From Pyricularia pennisetigena (Eukaryota > Ascomycota > Sordariomycetes > Magnaporthales > Pyriculariaceae): DNA of 64,000 nt. The stretch covers positions 2,650,543 to 2,714,542 of the forward strand of contig NC_043743.1 in the NCBI RefSeq assembly GCF_004337985.1. The letters are read 5' to 3'. The notes under the pieces were generated by a model that was not told the origin of the DNA, did no database searches, and saw only the letters and a list, made by a program, of their open reading frames with translations. Positions 20,360 through 30,088 of the stretch are shown here, piece after piece (position 1 is the first letter of the stretch; every line of letters starts with the position of its first letter). The position numbers and the translations under genes are program-made.

Positions 20360-22174
20360 TCAGAATGCACGGCCGTAGCCAACGCCTCCCCAATCAGGCG
20401 GCCCAAACTGGTACGGCGGCGGCGCAAGCCTGGTGCGAAAGGTGCTGCTGCCCCTCGACGGACCGCCCACGCTCTCGGGCCCGCTGATATATGGTTGGCT
20501 CTCGTTCCTGGCCGGGGACGACCTTTCGGCCTCTCCAGTGTCCTCGCTGTCGCCCCCGCCCGCGCGAGTGGAATAGTAGCCTTCGGCCCTGTCTCTGACG
20601 CTCAGCCCCGGGCTCATCTCCCCCATGACGCCCGAGGACGGCACCCCCGAGTTGCGCTGCGATGCGAGAGCGCCGCCGCCGCCGCCCGACATGTCGCCAA
20701 AGTCGCTCGTGATGCTCCAGCGCGTGGGCGTCGTCCGTACGGGCGTGTTGCCATTATTGTCCAGAAATAGCGTGGGCTGGCCCTCGTGGCCTGGCGGTAT
20801 GGGCCACGAGTCACCCCTGGCGGATACCGAGGACGGCGGCGCCGGCCGGATGACTATGCGGACCTGGCCCGCGCTGCCTGGGGTCGAATGCAAGGTCGCG
20901 GGCGAGTTAAAGGGGACCAAGCCGCATTCTGGGCTGAGCTGTTGGCGCTGACTGGCTTCTATCGATCGTCGATTGTGCGCCCTTCGCAGGAGTAGTAAAC
21001 TTAAGATTATTAAAAGTATGATGAATAGTATGATGCCAAGAACTATGCCTGATATCTGATCTGGCCTCAACAATGATTGGGATTGACCGAGGGGCCCTGT
21101 TGGAGGGGCTGATGATGGGAATGCAGTCTGGGTAAGCGTCTTGATAGGGTTTATTACGGTCGTAAGAACAGGTCCAGTGGTTATGGTGACAGTTATCACT
21201 CTGCTAGCAGATGGACTGCCTATTGGCGTCAAGGTTGGTGATGGAACAGAGGAAAGAGTCGTGGCTCCTGACCCTGAGCCCGAACCATCCGTATTTGTCG
21301 GGCTTAAAACAGTGCTTGACCCTCCTGGCGGCCCAGACAATAAGGTACTTGAAATGCCAGAAACAATCCTAGTAGTCTCAAAGACAGTGTGGAAACGTGT
21401 CCGAGTTCCACCTGGAACGGTCGTAGTCGTGGTCACAACACTCGTGGCTGTCACCGTTGTTGTGCTTTCGGGCGCCCGCTCTCCCACGGTGCTGTCTTGC
21501 TGGCGCCTTGGCAGAGTCATGGTGGCCAGAAGCGCAGTAGTAGTCTTTGCACCGCCGCTTTGCTGAGCATTTGAGCGTTTGATTTTTAGGGCTGGTAGGA
21601 TAGCAGTGGTGGCTTGGCTTGCATCAACAAAAGTCAGGGTCTGAGTCACTGTAGATACAACCGTTGCCGAGAAAGAGGTGAAAGTGCTTGTGGTTGTCAA
21701 TGTTGTTGTGACAAAGACAGTTGAAATAAGATCCCTTGGGACTCTACATTTTCCATAGTCAGCACAGAAAAAAAAATGTAAAAAGCACCGGTTGTAGAAA
21801 GAAGGGATGTCGCACTTGGATATCTGCGGTGTTAGGTAATAATCCCTTTCACACAAGTAACAAGTCTCGTGTCTGCCCTGAATGTTGTCCAGGAGCCCCT
21901 TTGGAATCCACAGAGTATCCAAGAACCTCCCCCAGATTCGCCATAATGCGCTTTCACCACGAGCCTGAGAGTTCATAGGCGCACCTTCGAGGTTTGCCGG
22001 CCATCTCACCAGGCTAGATCTGCCAGTCTCCCCCGAGGCGAATAAACCATGCTGATGTTCTGAGTCGGTAGTCGATAGTAGCGGAGTGGCGCGGACGACA
22101 GTCGCAAGTGTCAGCATGGAGGTCAGGTAACCTCGCTTGGCTAACATACTTAAAACCTTCGCACGTCGCACCAT
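20360..22174 (-). CDS. Single-pass membrane protein with Ser/Thr-rich ectodomain
   Basis: One long minus-strand frame, about 604 aa from ATG 22174 (an alternative ATG at 22147 gives a cleaner signal peptide: MLAKRGYLTSMLTLATVVRA). The order is: signal sequence; a Cys-containing segment with CYLCERDYYL and later C-rich spacing; about 200 residues of Thr/Ser/Val repeats (TTTLTTTSTFTSF, STTTVTATSVVTTTTTVPG) likely heavily O-glycosylated; one membrane helix (ISGIVLGIILFIILLIILSL) followed by RRAHNRR as a stop-transfer anchor; and about 190 cytoplasmic residues rich in Ser/Pro/Gly. This layout resembles fungal cell-wall stress sensors (Mid2/Wsc type), but I see no WSC domain and no named family. 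A wall-sensing role is inference. An intron near the Cys-rich segment (around 21740-21850) cannot be excluded, although the frame is open. Confidence 0.78.
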   Translation of the reverse strand: MVRRAKVLSMLAKRGYLTSMLTLATVVRATPLLSTTDSEHQHGLFASGETGRSSLVRWPANLEGAPMNSQARGESALWRIWGRFLDTLWIPKGLLDNIQGRHETCYLCERDYYLTPQISKCDIPSFYNRCFLHFFFCADYGKCRVPRDLISTVFVTTTLTTTSTFTSFSATVVSTVTQTLTFVDASQATTAILPALKIKRSNAQQSGGAKTTTALLATMTLPRRQQDSTVGERAPESTTTVTATSVVTTTTTVPGGTRTRFHTVFETTRIVSGISSTLLSGPPGGSSTVLSPTNTDGSGSGSGATTLSSVPSPTLTPIGSPSASRVITVTITTGPVLTTVINPIKTLTQTAFPSSAPPTGPLGQSQSLLRPDQISGIVLGIILFIILLIILSLLLLRRAHNRRSIEASQRQQLSPECGLVPFNSPATLHSTPGSAGQVRIVIRPAPPSSVSARGDSWPIPPGHEGQPTLFLDNNGNTPVRTTPTRWSITSDFGDMSGGGGGALASQRNSGVPSSGVMGEMSPGLSVRDRAEGYYSTRAGGGDSEDTGEAERSSPARNESQPYISGPESVGGPSRGSSTFRTRLAPPPYQFGPPDWGGVGYGRAF

Positions 22175-25100
22175 GAAGAGCAAGGGAAAGATTTGCTGGC
22201 ATGAGCCGGACGTTCGACTTTTTCTGGTAGACGAGGCGGAGGCAGAGCAACCTTGACGAGCAAAGAAGCAAAACCCCCTCAAGACCCAGCTCAGCTGTCG
22301 GATAAGAATTGGACGAGAATAAGAGGAGGATGAGAAACGAGCGGAGGAGCATCAACCCCATTATAACCACGGGGGTAACATGAAAGTGGCACAAAACCTT
22401 TGAAGTCGGATAATAAAAAATTTGTATATTCTGCAGACTTGCCAAACTCGTCACGACGTTCGCAGAGGGCTCGAGCATATGCATACGCCCAGGACCATGG
22501 CTGACGATTGCCAAGGACAAGGGACCGTACGTCGTCTCTCAACAAAGACCAGGGCAAGAGCGGGATGTCGACGTCGTCTCGAAAGGTACCGTCCGTCATG
22601 ACCAGGATCTTGAGCGCCACTGGTACGCAGCAAAAGGCACAGGATCTGCTTGGGGGTTAATCTGGTGGATCAAAAGAATAAAAAAAATAAAAAATAAAAA
22701 AAAAGCGTCGCGTCTTGTTGCCGAACAGGCACATCCGCCAGCAAGGTACAGCGATCGTTGCTTATGCATTTGTCTAGAGGCCAAGAACACCCCGATCTGG
22801 CCATTCGCATGGGCACATCCGGAACATCTGTAAGTAGAAAACGGGCCACAAATTCTGGGCTAAGCAATATCGAGATTGACCAGTCATAACAACCGAACGC
22901 CTTGTTCTATGCAGCGAAAGATGGCCGGTTCGCTCGGGTATACTTGAACAAGCCAGACAGCCTGTTTCTTTCGCCACATGTTGAACAATCGGAAATGGCC
23001 GAGGTAAGATGATGTGATACTGTGATAACCGGGTAGAATGCAATGCAGTGAATTAGAATTAGATTTATCCTTGGAAAGTATCACAGTAGACCAAATCTAG
23101 ACGGAAGCATCATGAAGTCGAGTTGGACTCCACTGGCAAGTGGCATGTTTTGTCCACTCGTCATCACGAAGGACTTGTCCAGAGTACATCGGCGAGCAAG
23201 GGGTTTAGTCCGTCCGCCTTGATTGTGTGGGCAAATTTGGCGAAAAGAGGACTGCTTATTACCCCTCTAATTCACCTTCCACTCGCTCAAGTTGGATCGA
23301 CGGAGGGTTGGGTGTCGATCGCATAAAGGGCCGTCCTTGGCCCTACAGTTGAGACGAGTTGTGGAGAGCAAAGGGGTGGTCGTTAATTGTATTGCAAGAC
23401 CTGATATCGCTTCATGCGGGGCACAGAATTGATTGTGAGAGATCAGGGTCCTTGGTAATTAAACAAAGGAAGAAATAACACCACACAGACAGATAAATGA
23501 ACGAAGAATACAGACTTATTTTGGCTGCAGGAGAAAAAAAAAGCCACTTCCTTATGTCACGTCACGTGCGATCTGTCTAGTCTAGAATTTCATTTCTCAC
23601 TTTACCCGCAAAGGAAGGAAGCTCGCCCGTGGCCATTTATTCTACGGACAAAAGGCGAGTGCGGAAGGTGGCCACAACACCTAACTTTTCTGCACTTATC
23701 GAGAAAGCAAATTCGATCCGACCCATTGCGTGGTTTCTTTTCGCCTACCAACCTTCACAAACCTGATTTTTTTTTATTATTAGTCTGGTTGCTCGTGTTA
23801 CCGAAATGAAATTGCAAGACGGAAGCCACTCCGTAAAAAGAACCTGCTGGCGCCTGCACAAAATTCCCGCAAGTTTTCCTAAGAACGTGCAACTCGGTTG
23901 TCGTGCAGACAAATAATTGTCTTTTCCGAGTGTGGCATGCCAATATGCTTCTGAGACGACGGTTAACATAGCATCGCCAAAATAGACTGCCATCACGCTG
24001 CCACCAGCGCATATCAGACTCGTCCAAACAAACACCTGGGGCATCTTGGAAATTGGAAGAATGCCTACTCGGCCGTTCCGTACTCGAGCGTGCCGTCCTT
24101 CTTAGGGGCTGTTGTTGCTCTTGTGAGCGGAGGGCGGTGGGCCTTGGAGCCTCCCCAGTTCTGTGCCTGGATTCCTCAAGTGCGAGTGCCTCCGGAACCC
24201 TGCTGGATAAAAGCAGTTGGCCCGTCGGCTTCGCCAGTGGAGTCCTGGCTAATTCTGCAGAAGACAATGGCGCAACTGGCTTCTTCTACCGGTGGCAAGA
24301 AGTCTGCGAAAGCAAAAAGCTGGTGACAATGGCGACAGGGCTGCTGGCGCGTTTCTCTGCCTCATAAGTATTATAATACTGTTTGGACAAGTTTATCCAA
24401 CCCTGGAAGAACAACGATATCTGAGAATGCAAGGTACCCTCAACAGGCAATTGATTGATGCTATCACACAAGCGTGTGATAGCCCAAAACGGACAGGTAT
24501 TTTGATGACCTTGGCATTGCAGTCATGACGAATAAATGGGGTTAGGCGTCGGGATGGCTCTCCGGGAAGAAGCTCTTCACTACGTACAAAGCAGAGAGAG
24601 GGGCAAACCCAGGGTCCTTCGGATCTGGATTAAAAAAGTAATGATGGCCACTTTGCCATTTGCTTGCTTTTTACATCACATCTCCATTGCATGGGGGGTT
24701 CTGGATTCTGAGGAGAAGAAGCTTGCGGCTGACTAGATAGATCAACATGGTGATGCTAAATTTGGCCCCTGGCATCGGCCATTTATTAGCGCGCCTTGCA
24801 GAACTTCCACCTCTGGTTTCTTGTGTCTTTTGCACTTTAACGACTGGATATTATCCTCTCAAAACCTGCAGTGCTTTATAAAGTCCAACTCATTTTGATC
24901 TACAGTGAAAGGAGGATACGATGCTGCGCGCTTCGAGACAGCTGCACATAAGAGCAAGCACGGTTCTGTCATGTGTCACCTGTCCTGTTGCGGCTGATGG
25001 AGCGTGGAGCTCGGGCTTACACCAAAAGGTGCGCTATACTGTTTCATAAACACTTACAACGTGTCCATTTCTTCGCCAAGATTTTGCTCATGAGTACAAT

Positions 25101-25450
25101 ACCGGCTCTTGTTGCCAGTGATATTTTTGTCCAATTTGCTTCTTTTATTTGAAGCTCTATTCTAGTATTTGAGTTATCCAGATGCACCGGTACCCTAGGA
25201 GACATGCTTGAATGTCAACGCATTATGATCTACAGTCAAATCCCTGCATTACTTCTTTACTTAGGTTACGTGATTATGTGAAATGACTCTGACTCACTTA
25301 GTAAGTACTGTAATAAACGCAAACGACTTAATACCATTCATTGCCTTTACTCGCATAGTACTGATTTGGTCTTCATAGATCCAAAGAAGATAGGGCTTCT
25401 ATTAGTCTAACAGAAACCGAAACCGAACAATCCAAAAGTCCGCTGTCACA
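22175..25450. other. 3.3-kb intergenic stretch without a supported gene
   Basis: It contains short frames on both strands (for example minus 22291-22599 and plus 24053-24367). None has a recognisable family, a consistent splice model or supporting neighbours. A partial 29-base duplication occurs at 24884-24912 and 25211-25239. Confidence 0.45.
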
Positions 25451-25606
25451 ATGCCATTCTCCAAATCTCAAATGATTAGCGACAATGCCCTGAACAAGCT
25501 GTGGATCGGATTGGTCTGCATTGAGTTTGCCCTTGTGCTAGGCGTATTGGTCTTGGCTCTTTGGGCAAGAGTCAGACCCCGTCGGCAAGGCTACAATCCA
25601 ATATGA
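25451..25606 (+). CDS. Candidate 51-aa single-pass membrane peptide
   Basis: A short frame in a strong fungal start context (CACAATGCC). It encodes MPFSKSQMISDNALNKLW, then one hydrophobic helix (IGLVCIEFALVLGVLVLALW), then a basic tail (ARVRPRRQGYNPI). The hydrophobic core of about 22 residues followed by Arg residues fits a type II or tail-anchored topology with the basic side in the cytosol. No family is recognised. Support is only the start context and the membrane-helix grammar. It could be a chance frame or the first exon of a longer gene. Confidence 0.35.
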   Translation: MPFSKSQMISDNALNKLWIGLVCIEFALVLGVLVLALWARVRPRRQGYNPI

Positions 25607-26049
25607 AGCTGACCACCGCACCTGTGCTTTCCTTCGATTGAGCCGCAATGGGCTAAGAACCCCTAGCGGCTTACTCTTGAGGTCCTTCTCCCTTCGACAA
25701 GGTCCAAAAAAGGAGGTCTATCCATTGACCCGGTCCTTTGTTCAGAAAATGGCCGTTGGGAACGAAAGAATGGAGGGTGACGAAGCGGTCAGAAATTGGA
25801 CAATGGACAAAGAGTGAGAAGCACACCGAGAACAAAGGGAGTCTTTGTTCGACACCGTCGCATTGAGAAAGAAGCCGGCAGCTGTTGTCCGAAATAAAAT
25901 GGAAGACGCCAGCCACGATGCCCTTGGCGCTTGACGCTCCTGCTCTTTGAACGGCACGAGATTGTCAAGCAGAAATCCAATACATGCAGCAAATCCTCAA
26001 CCAACAAACAACAACAACAACAACAACCATCTCATCACAAACTGTTGAC

Positions 26050-26664
26050 ATGGAATCGACATTGTACCCCAGGAACAGCCTCGAGAGAGATTCGCCCTTC
26101 CGCTCAGAGGAATCACAACCCGTCGAGCTTGACGAGGAGGACCTCCTCCTGCAAAAGCTGCGGGCGGAGAAGGAGGCCAAAAAGACAAAACTGTGGGCGG
26201 AATGGGCGCGAGCACTAAGAATACCCAGGTTCGATGCGGCCACCGACAAGGACGGCTACATCACATATGGCAAGCTGACAAAGAAGCTGTCGGAGCTCGA
26301 GGTGGTCATCGAGCTGTTCTTTCGCAAATTCAACCCCGTCCAGGACAGGTTCGTTGAGGCCACATCCGACAGGCCCGTCACCGGTAACCTGGCGGAGCTC
26401 TCGACGGCTCTCGATAAGCTCGAGCAGGCGATCGGGGCCCGTGAGGTCGCCAGGCATGCGCTCAAAGGTATGGCACTCGATGCCAAGAAAAAGAGCAAAG
26501 GCTGGACCAAAAAGACGGTCGCCGAGAGCAAAAGGCAGCGACAGCTGCTTGTGTTTTACAAGGACATCGTTGCTAAGGTCAACGAGATTCCCACTAAGAT
26601 GAAGCGCATTGAGAAAGAAGTCGATGCTGCGATCCGGCTGCTCCGGGAAGAACCGACCAGCTGA
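26050..26664 (+). CDS. Hypothetical helical basic protein, 204 aa
   Basis: A single exon. I place the start at ATG 26050 (MESTLYPRNSL). An in-frame ATG at 25984 would add 22 residues encoded mostly by a CAA/ACA repeat, which looks more like an untranslated leader. The N-terminus is acidic (VELDEEDLLLQKLRAEKEAKK). A charged helical region, a central hydrophobic segment (LSELEVVIELFFRKFNPVQD) and a Lys-rich helical C-terminus (KKKSKGWTKKTVAESKRQRQ) follow. It is probably all-helical with coiled coils. It has no signal peptide or membrane helix. No family is recognised. Codon choice is strongly C/G-ending, which supports real coding. Confidence 0.65.
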   Translation: MESTLYPRNSLERDSPFRSEESQPVELDEEDLLLQKLRAEKEAKKTKLWAEWARALRIPRFDAATDKDGYITYGKLTKKLSELEVVIELFFRKFNPVQDRFVEATSDRPVTGNLAELSTALDKLEQAIGAREVARHALKGMALDAKKKSKGWTKKTVAESKRQRQLLVFYKDIVAKVNEIPTKMKRIEKEVDAAIRLLREEPTS

Positions 26665-26821
26665 GTCGCTTGTGGCGCCATCGTGTGCCAAGGCCTGCCA
26701 AGTTGATTGGCGGGGTTGTCGACGCTATGGGTCGACAATTGGGCATATACTGTACATACAATGCATACGTAATACAAAGCTGTGCGAATGAGGCTTGAGC
26801 ATCTGCTATAAACTTTATGCA

Positions 26822-26848
26822 CAATCAATCAATCAATCAGTCAATCAA
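26822..26848. repeat. (AATC)n microsatellite
   Basis: About six AATC units with one variant unit (AGTC), 160 bases after the stop codon of the upstream gene. Confidence 0.85.
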
Positions 26849-27901
26849 CCCTGGATTGGCAAGGCAGGCTTTTGTTTCTGTTTCTCAATTCCAATTTCAT
26901 ATGCTATCAAATATTGCATTGAGAGAATATATTCTGCAAACTAACAGCTATCAACTGAATTGAGTGAATCAATCGTTCATCGCTTCTCACCTCGCTTGGA
27001 CCCTCAAATCCACTTCCCCAGGTTTCCCCAGATTTCCGAGAAATCCCGTGCTGCCGCCAGACGGGCCCGCTAAACCGTTTGCAGTAATATGACAATACCC
27101 GGCCCCTCTTGCCTGCGCTTGCTGGGCTAGTAGTGGGACGCACGGGAATCCACTCGTGAGACGGTACCCCCGCTTAATGGCGTGAGAGCTCTCCCATGCT
27201 GTTGAGCTTGATGTCATGCTAGCAATCACGCGCCACTGCTGTTTGACATCGTACGTTCTATCAACCAAGAGACACCTGGGAATCGAGTGATCCCGTGTGA
27301 CGATTGACTGAACTTGTACCCCGCTTGGGCCTTGAACCTGGTCTTGCTTTGTCTTGTGATGTTATGGGCAGTTACGTTTTTTTTGCTTTGTCCGAGCGGG
27401 GAATGAAATAGCAGGTATAGACTTGCCAGACGGTTTTCGTATATGTACGGTAGCTAATATGCATGTAGCTACTTGTGGGAGGGATGAAAATAGGAGGCCG
27501 GATGGAGCCTGAACAAAGCACCAGCGTCGCCTGAGGTGTGGTCCGGTCCGTCAACAGCCCGAATTGCCTGCAAAGGCAAAGGCAATCAGCGTGCTTTGTC
27601 CATCTCAGCCCACGCCCATCCACCACTGATACCTCGCCTGCTCCTGCCGTCGTCTGCTGATCATCCCGAAACCCCCTTGCCCCGCCTCCCAGCTTCCCCT
27701 CTTTACGACCTTGGAACCTTAGGTTTGAACCGTCCCTCGATCTCCTTTTTCCCCTCTTCGCTGCCGCCTTATGACCTTTGACTCTCGGCTTGCTTTCCCT
27801 CTTTTCTCCAAGCACACCCCGAGCTTCTTCTCTCTTCAGTTTCCATTGAATCACATCACTCGACAGCACCAACAAACAATTATAACGTACGACCTATCTT
27901 G

Positions 27902-28140
27902 GTAAGCACCATCACAAGATACATTCCCCTCTTTGGACGATACCCTTCTTTGTATTCCATTTACATAACTTGGGCTGTTGATGTTTACATCGATGGATGG
28001 TTTCCAATTGAGTTACCAGACAAGATCTCGACGGCCCAAACACCCCGCTGCCACCTACCCCTCTGTTGACCTTCCCCTCCTCGTAACTCAATTCAATCAA
28101 TCCATTTACTGACTGTCAATTCATCCATTTGTCGGGCCAG
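27902..28140 (+). other. Candidate intron in the 5' untranslated leader of the 28202 gene
   Basis: A GTAAGC donor at 27902, a TACTGAC branch site near 28107 and a CCAG acceptor at 28139-28140 form a good 239-nt intron ending 61 bases before the ATG. The exonic leader before it is pyrimidine-rich and non-coding. This is prediction from splice signals only. Confidence 0.4.
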
Positions 28141-28201
28141 AAGTCGTACGATTATCGATCCCAAAAAAAGCCTCTGCCTACAAGCAACCACAACCATCAA
28201 C

Positions 28202-28984
28202 ATGTCAGAACCACTTACCAAGGTCGACTCCGCCGTCCAGGGCCTGTCTTCTCCCAAGGACACCAAGAGCTCGGCAGCTGCCCGAAGAGCAAGCTCTGCC
28301 GCCGCCAGCGGTGTGTATAACATCAAGGACCTAGGTATGTCGACTTATACATCAGAGTCTATGCTCCTATTGCTGTCTATTGTGATGGCGCCGGTCGAAT
28401 TATTTACCAAATACTGACTTGAGTTTCCTATTCACAGAGGAGCAAAAGATTGAGATTGAAATTGCCAAGGAGACCCAACGGACGGGGTGGTATGTATTCA
28501 TTCTAGACACTCGGCACGCTCACACCAATCTCTAAGCTTTTTTTTATGAATCTGAAAACTAAATTACATTGTCCTCGTCTACAGGAAGGTCAACACCTCA
28601 CCAACAACAATCGAGGACAAGGAGATCCTCAAGAAGCTTCTAACTACACCTCCAATCAAGAAGATTGACCTGCACTTCCCCTTGGGCCTTGAGGTCACGG
28701 CAAGAAACCTGAAGGGCGTCACAATCAAGGATGCCATGGATGCCATCCACAAGGCATACAAGAAGAGGGTATTTATATGAAGCCGCATGTATTCAACTGT
28801 CGATGACATGTAGCTGACGAGTCTCAAACAGGCCGACGACGAGTTAGATCAACCATACCTGGCTGGTTTTGAGTGGGACAAGGAAGAGTGCTGGACACGA
28901 TTCATTGTGCACCTATCAAAGGAAAGCGGAGTCCAAGCTAACGCCGGAGGCAAGAAGAAGAAGAAGGCCGCTGCTGAAGAGTAA
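28202..28984 (+). CDS. Small conserved-looking protein with Lys-rich tail (DUF6699-like)
   Basis: Four exons: 28202-28334, 28438-28489, 28585-28768 and 28832-28984, 173 aa. The introns are 103, 95 and 63 nt, GT-AG, and every join keeps frame. The N-terminal 40 residues are Ser/Ala-rich. A folded part of about 110 residues follows (EEQKIEIEIAKETQRTGW, PPIKKIDLHFPLGLEV, GVTIKDAMDAIHKAYKKR, GFEWDKEECWTRFIVHL). The tail is GGKKKKKAAAEE. The pattern of a strand, then GVTIKDAMDAIH, then a Trp-containing strand resembles the DUF6699 domain of fungal proteins. I state this as resemblance, not identity. The Lys-rich end could act in nuclear targeting or RNA binding. Function is unknown. The coherent four-exon splice pattern is the main support. 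Confidence 0.75.
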
Positions 28985-30088
28985 GCCATTGATGCTACTC
29001 GCTGCGGATCGAGTGCGTGATATTGGAAACCAAGCTGGTCGTAGCGCAAACTCGTAACCTTGATGGGGGCATGTCCCATACACTATGCTCGCCATTGACA
29101 AATGTGTGGATCTAGCCACGTTCTCATGTATCTCAACATAAGTTCTTCGAGAAGAGTAATCAAACTTTTGAGATATAATTATTCAAACAGTATCATCAAG
29201 CTGTTCCCATGCTCCTAGCTCACATGTTCGGGTTGTCTTGTAGACTCCTCGATGACGTATGAAGACCGATCAGTGTTCCAAGCAAGCTTGTGAGGAAATC
29301 TGCTCCGTTGTTGCGACAGTTTCTGTAATGAAATGATACAGGCTTCTAGCACAGTACATACGCGAGCTCGTTCCTCCAGAATGTACAAGGAACATGATAC
29401 TCTGTGCTGATCATTTGGAGATGCTTCATGTTGATTATGTGCACCTTGGCAACGAGCTCGCTCGGGTGGGGCAGGGGAGGAGCTCAAGTCGTTGTGCAGT
29501 TGGGGTAAATGGTAAGTAAACACAGCTGCTGCGAGCTGCCACGATTCGTACGTAGCTTAATCACTTCAAGTGACATTAGGTCAACAGGCGGTAGGACTGT
29601 GAACTGAACTTGTAATCTGATTGAAATCTAGTAGAAAGTCTGATCCAAGGGCCGAAATGACGATTGTCAGATAATCGTATTCTTGGATTTCCCCATAATC
29701 GTAAAAGCTTAGGGAACTGATTTGAGTCAAGCCGTTTTCGGTCACTAACGGCTTTACGACGATGGGGCTTCCCCTCCCGACGATAGCCGATCGGAACCTG
29801 CTTCCATGTCATCATCAGAACAATGCGGAAAAGTTTCATGCGCCGAGTTAGAGGGGCGGAGCAGTTAGACGCACCACACAAAGCCGTTGGGTGCTAAGGT
29901 TTCGGCGATCCCCTTAGGCAGGTACAGCGTATTTGGAAGACAGCTTCTTTTCATTGTTTGTTGGTTCCTTCACAAAAAACATCGTCGCTTTCCCTCTCTT
30001 CTGAACTTTGTTTTTTATTTTATTCTTTTTTATTCTTCTTTACCACGGCCATATCCAGGAAGACATTACTTAGTTGAAGTTGCCTAAA
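28985..30088. other. Intergenic, 5' flank of homogentisate dioxygenase
   Basis: No supported gene. Pyrimidine-rich stretches at about 29990-30050 precede the dioxygenase start. Confidence 0.55.

Larger units (their letters stand above)
26665..28201. other. Intergenic and 5' leader region
   Basis: This is the 3' flank of the helical protein gene, an AATC repeat at 26822-26848, and the promoter and leader of the gene starting at 28202. No coding gene is supported. Confidence 0.5.

Noticed and set aside
22291..22599. 102-codon minus-strand frame upstream of the Ser/Thr-rich membrane protein
   Set aside because: No family, no signal, and it lies where the promoter and leader of that gene should be.
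24053..24528. Several overlapping frames on both strands, one starting MAQLASSTGGKKS and looking briefly like a ribosomal protein start
   Set aside because: The sequence after the start does not match ribosomal protein S25 or histones, and no splice model gives a coherent protein.
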